DNA of 64,000 nucleotides from Pantoea sp. SOD02 (GCF_024707505.1 NZ_CP102604.1:1302001-1366000); one strand, 5' to 3'. Shown: positions 9,156 to 19,322, counted from the first letter of the stretch. Numbers and translations: made by a program. Notes: generated by a model from the sequence alone, not told the origin.

Positions 9156-9632
9156 TTACGCGTACTTCACTGTAATCGACGTACTGGCCAGCGCGTGGAA
9201 ATGCACGTTAAAACCCACCATCGCGCCGCTCGCGCCTTCATCTACGTCAATCTTATCCGTATCCAGCGCATGCACCGTAAAGATGTAGCGATGCGATTCG
9301 CCCTGCGGTGGCGCTGCGCCGCCGTAGCCGGTTTGGCCGAAATCGGTGCGCGTCTGAATCGCGCTCTCCGGTAGTTCCGCCACGCCGGAACCGGCGCCCT
9401 GCGGCAACTCGGTGACTTCTGCCGGAATGTTCGCTACCACCCAATGCCACCAGCCGGAACCGGTTGGCGCGTCGGGATCGTAGCAGGTGACAACAAAGCT
9501 TTTGGTGCCCGCCGGCACATCATCCCACGCCAGATGCGGTGACACATTGTCACCCTGGTAACCCATGCCGTTGAAAACGTGCCGCTCTGGCATCTTATCG
9601 CCGTCGTTAAAATCCTGGCTAACTACGCGCAT
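9156..9632 (-). CDS. ybhB: PEBP-family (phosphatidylethanolamine-binding-like) protein
   Basis: A 158-residue cytoplasmic protein of the PEBP/RKIP family, with the ligand-pocket motif YDPDAPTGSGWWHWVVANIP and a later GGAAPPQGESHRYIF segment. It corresponds to E. coli YbhB, whose structure is known but whose function is not. It lies between pgl and bioA as in E. coli, 29 bp after bioA on the same strand, so it may be read from the bioA transcript. Confidence 0.92.
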   Translation of the reverse strand: MRVVSQDFNDGDKMPERHVFNGMGYQGDNVSPHLAWDDVPAGTKSFVVTCYDPDAPTGSGWWHWVVANIPAEVTELPQGAGSGVAELPESAIQTRTDFGQTGYGGAAPPQGESHRYIFTVHALDTDKIDVDEGASGAMVGFNVHFHALASTSITVKYA

Positions 9633-9661
9633 GATCGCTCCTTATTGGTTGTGCAGTGCCC

Positions 9662-10957
9662 TCAATCATGGTGGAAATGCGCCGCAACATCCAGTGCCGC
9701 ACCGACCGCTTGCGTCAGTTTCGTCAGTTCGGCGGCAGAAATCAGATAAGGTGGCATCAGATAGATCAATCGCCCAAACGGACGAATCCACACGCCGCGC
9801 TCCACGAAGAAGTGCTGCAACGCCGCCATGTTCACCGGCTGGTGGGTTTCGATCACGCCAATCGCGCCCAGCACACGTGCGTTGGCCACCGCGTGATGAC
9901 CGCGCAGCGGCAGCAGCTCGGCGCGCAGCTGCTGTTCAATCTGTGCCACCTGCGACTGCCAATGCCCTTCATTCACCATTTTCAGACTTTCCACCGCCAC
10001 CGCGCAGGCCAGCGGATTGCCCATAAAGGTGGGGCCGTGCATAAAGCAGCCCGCTGCGCTGCGGCTGATGGTATCCGCGACTTCACGCGTGGTCAGCGTG
10101 GCGGAGAGCGTCATGGTGCCGCCGGTCAGCGCTTTACCGAGGCAGAGAATGTCCGGCGTGATGCCCGCATGGTCGCAGGCAAACAGCTTGCCGCTGCGGC
10201 CAAATCCGGTGGCGATCTCATCGGCAATCAGCAGCAAACCGTAGCGATTGCACAGTGCGCGCACCTGCTGCAGATAGCGCGGATGGTAGAAACGCATGCC
10301 GCCCGCGCCTTGCACAATCGGCTCCAGAATCACCGCCGCAATCTCGCGATGGTGGATTTCGGCCAGCTGCGCGAAATCGGCGAAATCCGCCTCGTTCCAC
10401 TCATCATTGAAAGCACACTGCGGCGCGTTGGCGAACAGATGTTCCGGCAGATAGCCGCGCCACAGGCTGTGCATCGAATTTTCCGGATCGCACACCGACA
10501 TCGCGGCAAAGGTATCGCCGTGATAGCCGCGCTTCAGCGTGAGGAATTTCTGCCGCGTTTGGTTGCGTCCCAACCAGTATTGCAGCGCCATTTTCATCGA
10601 CACTTCGACGGCGATCGAACCTGAATCGGCGAGGAACACGCACTCCAGCGCCTCAGGCGTCATGGCAACCAGCTGGCGGCTCAGTTCCACCGCCGCCGGA
10701 TGGGTAATGCCGCCAAACATCACATGCGACATCTGCGTCATTTGCTGCTGTAACGCCTGATTGAGGCGCGGATGGTTGTAGCCGTGAATCGCCGCCCACC
10801 ACGACGACATGCCGTCCACCAGTTCACGTCCATCGGCCTGCTGCAGCTGGCAGCCGTGCGCCGCCACAACCGGATAACAGGGCAGGGGATCGCGCATCGA
10901 CGTGTAGGGATGCCAGATATGCTGGCGGTCAAAGTTGAGGTCGTCCTGAGTGAACAT
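9662..10957 (-). CDS. bioA: Adenosylmethionine-8-amino-7-oxononanoate aminotransferase
   Basis: A 431-residue class-III PLP aminotransferase that makes 7,8-diaminopelargonate from KAPA using S-adenosylmethionine. The PLP lysine is K275 in LCLGKALTGGT, preceded by the cofactor motif LLIADEIATGFGRSG (241-255). It is transcribed away from bioBFCD out of a shared BirA operator, as in E. coli. Confidence 0.97.
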   Translation of the reverse strand: MFTQDDLNFDRQHIWHPYTSMRDPLPCYPVVAAHGCQLQQADGRELVDGMSSWWAAIHGYNHPRLNQALQQQMTQMSHVMFGGITHPAAVELSRQLVAMTPEALECVFLADSGSIAVEVSMKMALQYWLGRNQTRQKFLTLKRGYHGDTFAAMSVCDPENSMHSLWRGYLPEHLFANAPQCAFNDEWNEADFADFAQLAEIHHREIAAVILEPIVQGAGGMRFYHPRYLQQVRALCNRYGLLLIADEIATGFGRSGKLFACDHAGITPDILCLGKALTGGTMTLSATLTTREVADTISRSAAGCFMHGPTFMGNPLACAVAVESLKMVNEGHWQSQVAQIEQQLRAELLPLRGHHAVANARVLGAIGVIETHQPVNMAALQHFFVERGVWIRPFGRLIYLMPPYLISAAELTKLTQAVGAALDVAAHFHHD

Positions 10958-10962
10958 GTGAG

Positions 10963-10995
10963 TTGTAAACCATTTTAAAAAGATTTAGTTTACAA
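10963..10995. promoter_or_regulatory. BirA operator between bioA and bioB
   Basis: Arms TTGTAAACC (10963-10971) and AGTTTACAA (10987-10995) separated by 15 bp match the biotin operator arms TTGTAAACC and GGTTTACAA with one mismatch. The overlapping divergent promoters of bioA and bioB should be repressed together by biotinoyl-AMP-bound BirA. Confidence 0.9.
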
Positions 10996-11045
10996 GTATA
11001 ACCGCGTTAATCGTCGGGATGAACCCCCTTTTTCTGGAGTAAGCA

Positions 11046-12077
11046 ATGGCAAACCGCTGGACACTGACACAAGCTCAGGCACTTTTCGATAAACCTTTCC
11101 TTGAGTTGATGTTTGAAGCGCAGCAAGTGCATCGTCAACATTTCGATCCACGTCAGGTGCAGGTCAGCACGCTGCTATCGATCAAAACCGGCGCCTGCCC
11201 GGAAGACTGTAAATATTGTCCGCAGAGCGCGCGCTACAAAACCGGTCTGGAATCAGAACGGCTGATGGAAGTGGATGCGGTGCTGGAATCGGCGCGCAAA
11301 GCCAAAGCGGCGGGATCGAGCCGCTTCTGCATGGGCGCGGCGTGGAAAAACCCGCACGAGCGCGACATGCCTTACCTGCAGCAGATGGTACAGGGCGTGA
11401 AAGCGATGGGCATGGAAACCTGCATGACGCTCGGCACGCTGGATGGCAGCCAGGCACAGCGTCTTGCCGAAGCCGGACTCGATTTCTACAACCACAACCT
11501 CGATACCTCGCCAGAGTTCTACGGCAACATCATCACCACGCGCAGCTATCAGGAACGTCTGGATACGCTGGATAAAGTGCGCGGCGCGGGCATCAAAGTG
11601 TGTTCCGGCGGCATCGTAGGTCTGGGTGAAACGGTGAAGGATCGCGCGGGCTTGCTGGTGCAGCTGGCGAATCTGCCGACGCCGCCCGAGAGCGTACCAA
11701 TCAACATGCTGGTGAAGGTCAAAGGCACGCCGCTGGCCGATAACGACGACGTCGAACCCTTCGACTTCATCCGCACCATCGCGGTGGCGCGCATCATGAT
11801 GCCATCCTCGCACGTGCGCCTTTCAGCCGGTCGCGAGCAGATGAGCGAGCAAACTCAGGCGATGTGCTTTATGGCCGGTGCTAACTCAATCTTCTACGGC
11901 TGCAAACTGCTCACCACGCCAAACCCGGAAGAGGATAAAGACCTGATTCTGTTCCGCAAACTGGGCCTGAATCCGGAGCATACCGCGACAACCGCCGGTG
12001 ACAACGAGCAGCAATATCAGCTCAGCGAGCAGCTGCTGCACGCGGATACCGAGCAGTTCTACAACGCGGCTGTGTAA
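11046..12077 (+). CDS. bioB: Biotin synthase
   Basis: A 343-residue radical-SAM enzyme that inserts sulfur into dethiobiotin. The cluster motif is CPEDCKYC (C51, C55, C58), and the further cysteine motif FCMGAAW and the [12 protein letters not shown] segment are typical of BioB. Cytoplasmic, acting as a dimer. First gene of bioBFCD; its stop TAA is followed at once by the bioF ATG. TTTCTGGAG precedes the start. Confidence 0.97.
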   Translation: MANRWTLTQAQALFDKPFLELMFEAQQVHRQHFDPRQVQVSTLLSIKTGACPEDCKYCPQSARYKTGLESERLMEVDAVLESARKAKAAGSSRFCMGAAWKNPHERDMPYLQQMVQGVKAMGMETCMTLGTLDGSQAQRLAEAGLDFYNHNLDTSPEFYGNIITTRSYQERLDTLDKVRGAGIKVCSGGIVGLGETVKDRAGLLVQLANLPTPPESVPINMLVKVKGTPLADNDDVEPFDFIRTIAVARIMMPSSHVRLSAGREQMSEQTQAMCFMAGANSIFYGCKLLTTPNPEEDKDLILFRKLGLNPEHTATTAGDNEQQYQLSEQLLHADTEQFYNAAV

Positions 12078-13229
12078 ATGGGCTGGTCACAACGTATCGA
12101 TCAGGCGCTGGCGGCGCGGCGTGCCGCGGATGGCTGGCGGCTGCGGCGTCCCGTTGAGCACAACAGCGTGCGGGAGATTACGCTCGAAGGGCAGCGCTAT
12201 CGCCACTTCTCCAGCAACGACTATCTCGGCTTGAGTCAGCATCCGGCGGTAATCGCTGCCTGGCAGCAGGGCGCGGCCGAATCAGGCGCGGGTGCGGGTG
12301 CATCCGGTCATGTCACCGGCTACAGCCGCCATCATGCGCAGCTCGAAGCGGAGCTGGCGGACTGGCTTGGCTATTCGCGCGCGCTGCTATTTATTTCGGG
12401 ATTCGCCGCCAACCAGGCGGTGATCCATCTGCTGGCGGAAAAACAGGATCGCATCTTCGCCGATAAGCTGGCGCACGCGTCACTGCTGGATGCCGCCAGC
12501 CACAGCCCGGCGAGCCTGCGTCGCTTTGCCCACAATCAGCCGGAAAGTCTGGCGAAGCTGCTGGCAACGCCGTCGGATGGCGGCACGCTGGTGGTGACCG
12601 AAGGCGTGTTCAGCATGGATGGCGACAGTGCACCGCTGGCAGCTATCGCAGAAGAGACGTGGCGCGGTAACGGCTGGCTGCTGGTGGATGATGCGCACGG
12701 CATCGGCGTCACCGGTGCGCAAGGGCGCGGCAGCTGCTGGCAGCAGCAGGTCAAGCCGGAACTGCTTATCGTCACCTTCGGCAAAGGGTTTGGCGTCAGC
12801 GGCGCGGCGCTGCTGTGTGATGACACCACTGCTGATTATGTCGAGCAGTTTTCACGCCATCTCATCTACTCCACCGCGATGCCACCGGCGCAGTGCTTCG
12901 CGTTGCTAGCGGCACTGCGGCAGATTCAACAAGGCGATGCGCTGCGCGAAAAGTTGCATAGCCACATTGCGCGTTTCCGTGCGGGAGCCGCCGATTTGCC
13001 ATGGCAATTAGGTGCCTCTGCAAGCGCCATCCAACCGCTGATCGTTGGCGAAAACAGCGCGGCGCTGGCGTTGTCGCAGCGGCTGGCGCAGGCCGGCTGC
13101 TGGGTAAGCGCCATTCGTCCACCGACCGTGCCGCCGGGCACCGCGCGGCTACGCATCACGCTCACCGCTGCGCATCACACCGATGATATTGATCGTCTGC
13201 TGGAGGCGCTGTATGACGCTGCAGGTTAA
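12078..13229 (+). CDS. bioF: 8-amino-7-oxononanoate synthase
   Basis: A 383-residue alpha-oxoamine synthase (PLP) that condenses pimeloyl-ACP with alanine. The PLP lysine is K236 in [10 protein letters not shown], and the cofactor motif [10 protein letters not shown] lies at 201-210. The start abuts the bioB stop. Its 3' end overlaps bioC by 17 bp. Confidence 0.96.
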   Translation: MGWSQRIDQALAARRAADGWRLRRPVEHNSVREITLEGQRYRHFSSNDYLGLSQHPAVIAAWQQGAAESGAGAGASGHVTGYSRHHAQLEAELADWLGYSRALLFISGFAANQAVIHLLAEKQDRIFADKLAHASLLDAASHSPASLRRFAHNQPESLAKLLATPSDGGTLVVTEGVFSMDGDSAPLAAIAEETWRGNGWLLVDDAHGIGVTGAQGRGSCWQQQVKPELLIVTFGKGFGVSGAALLCDDTTADYVEQFSRHLIYSTAMPPAQCFALLAALRQIQQGDALREKLHSHIARFRAGAADLPWQLGASASAIQPLIVGENSAALALSQRLAQAGCWVSAIRPPTVPPGTARLRITLTAAHHTDDIDRLLEALYDAAG

Positions 13230-13968
13230 CAAGCAGGCCGTGGCAAACGCTTTTGGTCGTGCGGCTGCGCATTACGAGCAGCACGCGCAGTTACAGCGGC
13301 TGAGCGGTGATGCGCTGCTGGCGCTGGCGCCCGCCGGTTTTGGCCCGCATCTGCTGGATGCTGGCTGCGGCACCGGCTGGTATAGCCGTTACTGGCGCGA
13401 TCGCGGGCGCACGCTGACGGCGCTTGATCTGTCGGCCAACATGCTGCAAACCGCACGCGATCAGCAATCGGCGCAACACTATCTGCTGGGCGATATTGAT
13501 GAGGTGCCGCTACCAGACGCCAGCGTTGACGGCGTGTGGAGCAATCTGGCGGTTCAGTGGAGCAGCGACTTGCACACCGCGCTGCTGCAGTTTTTACGCG
13601 TCACGCGTCCAGGCGGCACGGTACTATTTTCCACGCTGCTCGACGGGTCGCTGCACGAAGTGCATCACGCGTGGGCGCAGCTGGATGGTCGCCAGCACGC
13701 CAACCGTTTCCTCAGCGCCGCGCAGTTTGACGCGGCCATCACGACGCTGCCGATCGCTAAGCAGCAGCAGGTTATCACGCTGCATTTTCCCACGGCGCTC
13801 AGCGCTATGCGCTCGCTGAAAGGCATTGGTGCCACGCATCTGCACGACGGACGCGGCGCCAGCGTACTGACTCGCGCTCAGCTGGCACAGCTTGAGCAGC
13901 ACTGGCCGCAGGACGAGGCGGGTTATCGCCTGAGTTATCATCTGATGTATGGAGTTTTAAGCAAATGA
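13213..13968 (+). CDS. bioC: Malonyl-ACP O-methyltransferase
   Basis: An SAM-dependent methyltransferase of 251 residues that masks malonyl-ACP so that fatty-acid synthesis can build the pimeloyl chain. The SAM motif is [13 protein letters not shown] chose the ATG at 13213 ([18 protein letters not shown]) because it matches the E. coli BioC N-terminus and has GGAGG six bases upstream; an ATG 30 bp earlier would add an unrelated leader. It overlaps bioF by 17 bp and bioD by 4 bp. Confidence 0.94.
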   Translation: MTLQVNKQAVANAFGRAAAHYEQHAQLQRLSGDALLALAPAGFGPHLLDAGCGTGWYSRYWRDRGRTLTALDLSANMLQTARDQQSAQHYLLGDIDEVPLPDASVDGVWSNLAVQWSSDLHTALLQFLRVTRPGGTVLFSTLLDGSLHEVHHAWAQLDGRQHANRFLSAAQFDAAITTLPIAKQQQVITLHFPTALSAMRSLKGIGATHLHDGRGASVLTRAQLAQLEQHWPQDEAGYRLSYHLMYGVLSK

Positions 13969-14636
13969 CACGCTGGTTTATTACCGGAACCGATACCGAA
14001 GTGGGCAAAACCGTGGCCAGCGGTGCGCTGCTGCAGGCGGCGAGCGCCGCCGGTTTACGCACCGCAGGCTACAAGCCGGTGGCATCCGGCTGCGAGATCA
14101 CGCCGCAAGGCATCCGCAACAGCGACGCGCTGGCGTTGCAGCGCTACAGCAGCCTGGCGTTAAGCTATGAGCAGGTGAACCCGCTGGCGTTTGTCGAGCC
14201 GACCTCGCCGCATATCATTAGCGCGGAAGAGGGCAGACCGATTACTTTTGCCACGCTTTCAGCAGGCTTGCGCGCGCTGGAGCAGCAGGCGGAATGGGTG
14301 TTAGTCGAAGGCGCAGGCGGATGGTTTACGCCGCTGTCGGAGACACAAACGTACGCCGATTGGGTGGAAGCCGAGCAATTGCCGGTGATTCTGGTGGTGG
14401 GCGTGAAACTTGGTTGCATCAACCATGCGATGCTCACCGCCGAAGCGGTCAAAACACGCGGATTACGCCTTGCGGGCTGGATTGCCAATGATATTCAACC
14501 GCCCGGCAAACGCCATCAGGAGTATATGGCTACGCTGCGTCAGCGCATTGATGCGCCGTTGTTGGGTGAGATCCCGCACCTTAGCGATGAGGCCGAACAG
14601 GCGGAATGTGGGCGTTATTTGAGGTTGCCGCAATAA
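13965..14636 (+). CDS. bioD: Dethiobiotin synthetase
   Basis: A 223-residue ATP-dependent carboxylase closing the ureido ring of dethiobiotin from diaminopelargonate and CO2. The P-loop is ITGTDTEVGKTVAS (6-19), with a KPVASG segment after it. It overlaps the bioC stop (ATGA) and ends the operon. An inverted REP pair follows the stop codon. Confidence 0.95.
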   Translation: MTRWFITGTDTEVGKTVASGALLQAASAAGLRTAGYKPVASGCEITPQGIRNSDALALQRYSSLALSYEQVNPLAFVEPTSPHIISAEEGRPITFATLSAGLRALEQQAEWVLVEGAGGWFTPLSETQTYADWVEAEQLPVILVVGVKLGCINHAMLTAEAVKTRGLRLAGWIANDIQPPGKRHQEYMATLRQRIDAPLLGEIPHLSDEAEQAECGRYLRLPQ

Positions 14637-14644
14637 ATGAGCCA

Positions 14645-14710
14645 GGTCGCCATAAATGGCGACCCTACAAAACCACATCAAACACCGTAGGGTCGCCATT
14701 TATGGCGACC
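14645..14710. repeat. GTAG-REP inverted pair (bioD/urtE-like junction)
   Basis: Copies 14645-14668 (minus) and 14687-14710 (plus), heads inward, spacer 18 bp. Flanking AGCCAGG and CCTGGCT extend the complementarity to about 14640-14714. The spacer resembles that of the pair at 7024-7090. It lies in a convergent gap. Confidence 0.92.
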
Positions 14711-14717
14711 TGGCTAT

Positions 14718-15434
14718 CTACGTCGCCGTTAACCACTTATTAACGGTGATGTCATCCAGTTGCGCCACTTTGCCATGCGCCACGTTACGCCCACGATGCA
14801 GCAGCAGGAAATAGTCGGCGACGCGCCGGACAAACGACACGTGCTGCTCCAGCAGCAAAATGGTTAAACCATACTCACGGTTTAGCCGACGAATCAGATT
14901 GCCCATCTCCTCTTCCAGCCATGGCGACATCCCTTCCGTTGGCTCATCCAGAATCACCAGCTTGGGCTGCAGCACCAGCGCACGCGCCAGTGCCAAATGT
15001 TGCTGCTGTTCCATCGGCAACTCGCCGCTGCGCTGATGGCGCAATGAATAGAGCGCTGGAAACAGGTCAAAAACCATTTCCGGAATGGCGCGGCTACGAT
15101 CGTCCTGCGCCGCCATCAGGGCGATCAGCAGGTTATCCTCCACGCTCATCTGCGAGAAAATATGCCGTCCTTGCGGCACGTAACCAATGCCGGTGCGCGC
15201 GCGCATTTCGGCCGGTTGCAGCAGCAAATCTTCCGGTGGCGCACCATCTTCCTGCCAGGTCATCGAGCCGCTGTTAATCGGCAGGCGGCCCATAATGCAG
15301 TTCACCAACGTGGTTTTGCCCATGCCGGGGCTGCCCAACACACCGGTGCAGGTGCCCGGCGGCAGATCGAGATCCACATCCCACAGAATGTGATTTTGAC
15401 CGTAAAACTGATTCACCGAACGTAAACTCAGCAT
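14718..15434 (-). CDS. Orphan UrtE-like ABC ATPase with altered signature motif
   Basis: A 238-residue ATPase most like UrtE/LivF (urea or branched-chain amino-acid importers): Walker A GSPGMGKTT (34-42), the family phrase GIGYVPQGRHIFSQMSVEDNL (from about 82), Walker B LVILDEP (159-165) and an H-loop QH (196-197). The ABC signature LSGGQ is replaced by LPMEQ (139-143), so ATP hydrolysis may be impaired or changed. No permease, binding protein or second ATPase is nearby. I chose the ATG at 15434, preceded by AAGGAG; a frame open 45 codons further upstream lacks similarity. Whether it serves a distant transporter or is a relic is not decided by the sequence. Confidence 0.75.
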   Translation of the reverse strand: MLSLRSVNQFYGQNHILWDVDLDLPPGTCTGVLGSPGMGKTTLVNCIMGRLPINSGSMTWQEDGAPPEDLLLQPAEMRARTGIGYVPQGRHIFSQMSVEDNLLIALMAAQDDRSRAIPEMVFDLFPALYSLRHQRSGELPMEQQQHLALARALVLQPKLVILDEPTEGMSPWLEEEMGNLIRRLNREYGLTILLLEQHVSFVRRVADYFLLLHRGRNVAHGKVAQLDDITVNKWLTAT

Positions 15435-15889
15435 CTGACATACTCCTTCCAGATTATTAGCCTGAATGCTCCCGCTCTGTGTCGTCTGGCATACAGTCGT
15501 GCACGATTGATGGACACCGCTGTCGTCGGCAAGCGCCGATATGGACTCGTCACTCCATATAGCAAACACTGCAATTCCCAGGCCAGGTTAGGAATTTAAC
15601 TCTTTCCAGGTCGGAAACCTGACAAATCAACCGCTAAAAGTTGAGAAACGCTTAACAATTGCCGGCGGTGATAAATTAGCTGCACTTTGACGGTGCTGAC
15701 TGCTTAACGTTTCTGGTGCATTTGATCGTTCGTAAGGCAATAACCGGGGAAATAAATGGTCTTAAAGCCTGGCTTTTCTCCCGGCAAGGAGAGGTAAACA
15801 GGGAAAAAGAAGGGTTAATGCGGCACGCAGAAGGAGAAAAATAAATGCGAAAAAATTTTTTTTCGCGCTTAAGAATGGGCGAGAGAAAA

Positions 15890-15947
15890 TTATACACAGC
15901 CGATGGGCTCGGGGCTGGATTCACTTATCCACCATTACTGTGGATAA
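15890..15947. promoter_or_regulatory. Cluster of three DnaA-box-like nonamers
   Basis: TTATACACA (15890-15898), TTATCCACC (15925-15933) and TGTGGATAA (15939-15947, exact TTATCCACA on the minus strand). The first and third fit the DnaA consensus TTATNCACA exactly, the second has one mismatch. DnaA involvement in uvrB regulation has been described for E. coli, so a regulatory role is plausible. Confidence 0.6.
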
Positions 15948-16237
15948 CCTTGTGCATTAGCGACTGAAAACCGTGTGCAAGCGAGTAAATTCGCGGCCTT
16001 CATACATTATGATGAGAAACTGGGCTTTTGAGTCAATGTCAGTTAAAACAGCAGGTTAGTTAAAATCAAGCATGCGAATTATCTGGCTTGTCATCGGACT
16101 GCAATTTAATGACACTCTATTGACAAATGTTAAAAGCGTCCTCCGCTTGGGGATAACATTGCGCAACAAGAGCTTGCTGGCTGCCGCTTAAATTGCACTG
16201 AAGAAAATCGGCTTCAGGTTCCATTATCGTGCAAGGT

Positions 16238-16257
16238 TACTGTAATTATGTCCAGTA
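16238..16257. promoter_or_regulatory. LexA (SOS) box of uvrB
   Basis: TACTGT-N8-CCAGTA, close to the E. coli uvrB SOS box (ACTGT, T-rich spacer, CCAGTA). It lies about 80 bp upstream of the uvrB start, where it could cover the promoter. Confidence 0.85.
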
Positions 16258-16336
16258 TTTTTTTCTGGCAAATTCGCCATAGCAGAGTAGAATTAGCAGC
16301 CTGCCCGCCGACTTCATCTGCTGGAACCGCTAAAAC

Positions 16337-18358
16337 ATGAGCAAAGCCTTTAAACTCAACTCCGCTTTCAAGCCTTCAGGCGATCAACCTGAGGCGATTC
16401 GCCGTCTCGAAGAGGGGCTGGAAGATGGACTCGCGCATCAAACGCTGTTGGGCGTGACGGGCTCTGGTAAAACGTTTACCGTGGCGAACGTGATTGCCGA
16501 CCTCAACCGTCCGACCATGGTGCTGGCGCCGAATAAAACCCTGGCAGCGCAGCTCTACGGCGAGATGAAGGAGTTTTTCCCGGATAACGCGGTGGAGTTT
16601 TTCGTCTCTTATTACGATTACTATCAGCCTGAAGCCTATGTGCCGAGTTCTGACACCTTTATCGAGAAAGATGCCTCGGTGAATGAACACATTGAGCAGA
16701 TGCGTCTGTCGGCGACCAAAGCACTGCTGGAGCGTCGTGATGTGATTGTGGTGGCCTCGGTTTCGGCGATCTACGGCTTGGGCGATCCCGATCTCTACCT
16801 GAAAATGATGCTGCACCTGACGCGCGGCATGATTATCGATCAGCGCAGCATTCTGCGTCGCCTGGCGGAACTGCAATATACCCGCAACGATCAAGCCTTC
16901 CAGCGCGGTACCTTCCGCGTGCGCGGCGAAGTGATTGATGTGTTCCCGGCCGAATCGGATGACATCGCGCTGCGTATTGAGTTGTTCGATGAAGAAGTTG
17001 AAAGGCTGTCGCTGTTTGATCCGCTCACCGGTCAGATTGATTCTGTTATCCCACGCTTTACCGTTTATCCAAAAACGCACTATGTGACGCCGCGCGAACG
17101 CATTCTGCAAGCGATGGAAGAGATCAAAGATGAGCTGGTGATCCGCCGCAAAGTGCTGCTGGAGAACAATAAGCTGCTTGAAGAGCAGCGTATTTCCCAG
17201 CGTACGCAGTTCGATCTCGAAATGATGAACGAGTTGGGTTACTGCTCCGGCATCGAAAACTACTCGCGCTATCTTTCCGGTCGCGGACCGGGTGAGCCGC
17301 CGCCGACCTTGTTCGACTATTTACCGGCGGATGGCTTGCTGGTGGTCGACGAATCGCACGTTACTATTCCGCAGATTGGCGGCATGTATCGCGGTGACCG
17401 CGCGCGTAAAGAGACGCTGGTGGAATACGGTTTCCGCTTGCCGTCAGCGCTGGATAACCGTCCAATGCGCTTTGAAGAGTTTGAAGCGGCCGCGCCGCAA
17501 ACCATTTATGTGTCGGCCACGCCGGGCAATTACGAGCTGGAAAAATCAGGCAGCGAAGTGATTGATCAGCTGGTGCGCCCAACCGGCCTGCTGGATCCGG
17601 TGCTGGAAGTGCGTCCGGTGGCGACGCAAGTGGACGATTTGCTGTCGGAAATCCGCAAACGTGTCGAAATCAACGAGCGCGTGCTGGTGACCGTACTGAC
17701 CAAGCGTATGGCGGAAGATCTCACCGAATACCTTGTGGAGCACGGCGAGAAGGTGCGCTATCTGCACTCGGATATCGATACCGTGGAACGTATGGAGATT
17801 ATCCGCGATTTACGCCTCGGCGAATTTGATGTGCTGGTCGGCATCAACTTGCTGCGAGAAGGTCTGGATATGCCAGAAGTATCGCTGGTGGCGATTCTCG
17901 ATGCCGATAAAGAGGGCTTCCTGCGTTCCGAGCGTTCGCTGATTCAGACCATTGGCCGCGCCGCGCGTAACATCAACGGCCGGGCGATTCTCTACGCCGA
18001 CAAAATCACGCCGTCGATGGAGCGCGCGATGGGCGAAACCGAGCGCCGTCGTGAGAAGCAGCAGAAATACAACGAAGAGAATGGCATTACACCGCAAGGG
18101 CTCAACAAGAAGATCACCGATATTCTTGAGCTCGGTAAAAACGTGGTGAAAACGCGCGGCAAAGGCAAAACCGCGTCACGCACTGCGGCAGAAGCCGAAG
18201 CTAACTATATGGCGCTTACGCCGCAGGCGATGCAGAAGAAAATTCACGAGCTGGAAGGGCAGATGCAGCAACACGCGCAGAACCTGGAGTTCGAAGAAGC
18301 CGCCAGCGTGCGCGATCAGTTACATCAATTGCGTGAGCTGTTTATTGCGGCTTCGTGA
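16337..18358 (+). CDS. uvrB: Excinuclease ABC subunit B
   Basis: A 673-residue DNA-repair helicase-like ATPase, identical in length to E. coli UvrB. It has Walker A TGSGKT (41-46), the DNA-clamping beta-hairpin with [12 protein letters not shown], the DESH motif in LLVVDESHV, and a C-terminal UVR domain (about 632-670) that binds UvrC. It verifies damage handed over by UvrA and loads UvrC for dual incision. A LexA box upstream indicates SOS control. The stop codon lies inside the first copy of a 29-bp tandem duplication that runs into a REP element. Confidence 0.98.
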   Translation: MSKAFKLNSAFKPSGDQPEAIRRLEEGLEDGLAHQTLLGVTGSGKTFTVANVIADLNRPTMVLAPNKTLAAQLYGEMKEFFPDNAVEFFVSYYDYYQPEAYVPSSDTFIEKDASVNEHIEQMRLSATKALLERRDVIVVASVSAIYGLGDPDLYLKMMLHLTRGMIIDQRSILRRLAELQYTRNDQAFQRGTFRVRGEVIDVFPAESDDIALRIELFDEEVERLSLFDPLTGQIDSVIPRFTVYPKTHYVTPRERILQAMEEIKDELVIRRKVLLENNKLLEEQRISQRTQFDLEMMNELGYCSGIENYSRYLSGRGPGEPPPTLFDYLPADGLLVVDESHVTIPQIGGMYRGDRARKETLVEYGFRLPSALDNRPMRFEEFEAAAPQTIYVSATPGNYELEKSGSEVIDQLVRPTGLLDPVLEVRPVATQVDDLLSEIRKRVEINERVLVTVLTKRMAEDLTEYLVEHGEKVRYLHSDIDTVERMEIIRDLRLGEFDVLVGINLLREGLDMPEVSLVAILDADKEGFLRSERSLIQTIGRAARNINGRAILYADKITPSMERAMGETERRREKQQKYNEENGITPQGLNKKITDILELGKNVVKTRGKGKTASRTAAEAEANYMALTPQAMQKKIHELEGQMQQHAQNLEFEEAASVRDQLHQLRELFIAAS

Positions 18359-18410
18359 TGGTTGTAGCCAGGTCGCCATAATCGTGATGGTTGTAACCAG
18401 GTCGCCATAA
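18353..18410. repeat. 29-bp tandem duplication across the uvrB stop codon
   Basis: Units 18353-18381 and 18382-18410 differ at one base (GTAGCC against GTAACC). Each starts TCGTGATGGTTGTA and ends AGGTCGCCATAA, so each contains the last uvrB codon and stop (TCG TGA) plus the tail half of a REP element. Confidence 0.92.
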
Positions 18411-18423
18411 ATGGCGACCCTAC
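18371..18423 (-). repeat. GTAG-REP: one half copy and one full copy (uvrB/yvcK junction)
   Basis: The half copy GGTCGCCATAA begins at 18371. The full minus-oriented copy is at 18400-18423, and its CTAC head (18420-18423) contains the TAG stop codon of yvcK. It lies in a convergent gap. Confidence 0.88.
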
Positions 18424-19322
18424 ACGGCCTGAATGGCGTGTTCCAGCGCGATACGCAGCAGCTGGCGGTCGTGGCGATATTTGATGTCGGCGGCTTCCAG
18501 CGGTTCGCGAATGATTAAACGCTCTTCCACACCGCGAATATCGGCGGCCGGACTGACCACCACCGCATCAATCACCCGCTTGCCAATCGCTTTCTCCATA
18601 ATCGCCAACTTATCGGCCACATTCAGGCTGGCTGCCGCCGGGCTCAGTTCGCGGCCCAGATTGCCAATAAACACCATGGTGGCAGGTGTACGACGCAGCG
18701 CGCGCGCCATGTCTTCCATCAGCAGAATCGGCATCAGGCTGGTGTAAAAACTGCCGGGGCCAATCAGAATCAAATCCGCTTCGCCTATCGCCTCAATCGC
18801 TTCGCGAGTCGGCAATACATTGGGATGCAACATCAACTCTTCGGGCGGCTGCTTCATCTCATCAATCGCGGTTTCGCCGTACACCATATTGCCTTCGCCA
18901 TCCTGCGCCACCAGGTCGACCGGCTGTTCCGACATCGGAATCAGAAACGCATCAACCTTAAGCAGATTACGAATGATATTGATGGCTTCCAGCGGGCGTA
19001 CGCTTAGGTGATCGAGCGCTTTCAGCATCAGGTTGCCCAGGTTGTGCCCGGCCAGCTCGCCATTGCCGGTGAAGCGATACTCAAACATCGCCGTGGCGAC
19101 GCTCGGTTCGGTGATCAGCTGATTGATGCAGTTGCGCATATCGCCCCACGCAATGCCGCCTTCCGAGCGGCGAATGCGGCCGGTGGATCCGCCGTTATCG
19201 GTGGTGGTGACAATACCGGTTAAGCGCGAGCCTAACGGTGCCAGCGCCGACATCACGCGGCCCAAACCGTGTCCGCCACCTAATGCCACTACGCGGTCCA
19301 AATCTGCCAGGGTTCGATTCAT
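18420..19322 (-). CDS. ybhK: YvcK/CofD-family protein (gluconeogenesis factor type)
   Basis: A 300-residue cytoplasmic protein with the nucleotide-binding start [17 protein letters not shown] and [14 protein letters not shown], diagnostic of the YvcK branch of the CofD (2-phospho-L-lactate transferase) superfamily. B. subtilis YvcK is needed for growth on gluconeogenic carbon sources and binds UDP-sugars; the enterobacterial protein (E. coli YbhK, 302 residues) has no firm function. The TAG stop codon is supplied by a REP element. It is divergent from moaA. Confidence 0.9.
   Translation of the reverse strand: MNRTLADLDRVVALGGGHGLGRVMSALAPLGSRLTGIVTTTDNGGSTGRIRRSEGGIAWGDMRNCINQLITEPSVATAMFEYRFTGNGELAGHNLGNLMLKALDHLSVRPLEAINIIRNLLKVDAFLIPMSEQPVDLVAQDGEGNMVYGETAIDEMKQPPEELMLHPNVLPTREAIEAIGEADLILIGPGSFYTSLMPILLMEDMARALRRTPATMVFIGNLGRELSPAAASLNVADKLAIMEKAIGKRVIDAVVVSPAADIRGVEERLIIREPLEAADIKYRHDRQLLRIALEHAIQAV

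Larger units (their letters stand above)
15435..16336. other. Long divergent intergenic region upstream of uvrB
   Basis: About 900 bp with no convincing gene. It holds the urtE-like start region, three DnaA-box-like nonamers (15890-15947), AT-rich runs near 15850-15870 and a LexA box (16238-16257). An open frame at 15676-15924 (minus) has no recognisable features and is probably chance. Confidence 0.7.

Noticed and set aside
15676..15924. Open frame of 82 codons on the minus strand before uvrB
   Set aside because: Composition is odd (Ser/Pro/Lys-rich from AT-rich DNA), no ribosome-binding site or recognisable motif, and it crosses the first DnaA box.
15890..15947. Replication origin
   Set aside because: DnaA boxes occur but there are no flanking dnaA, gidA/mnmG, mioC or plasmid rep genes, and no repeated 13-mers or iterons.
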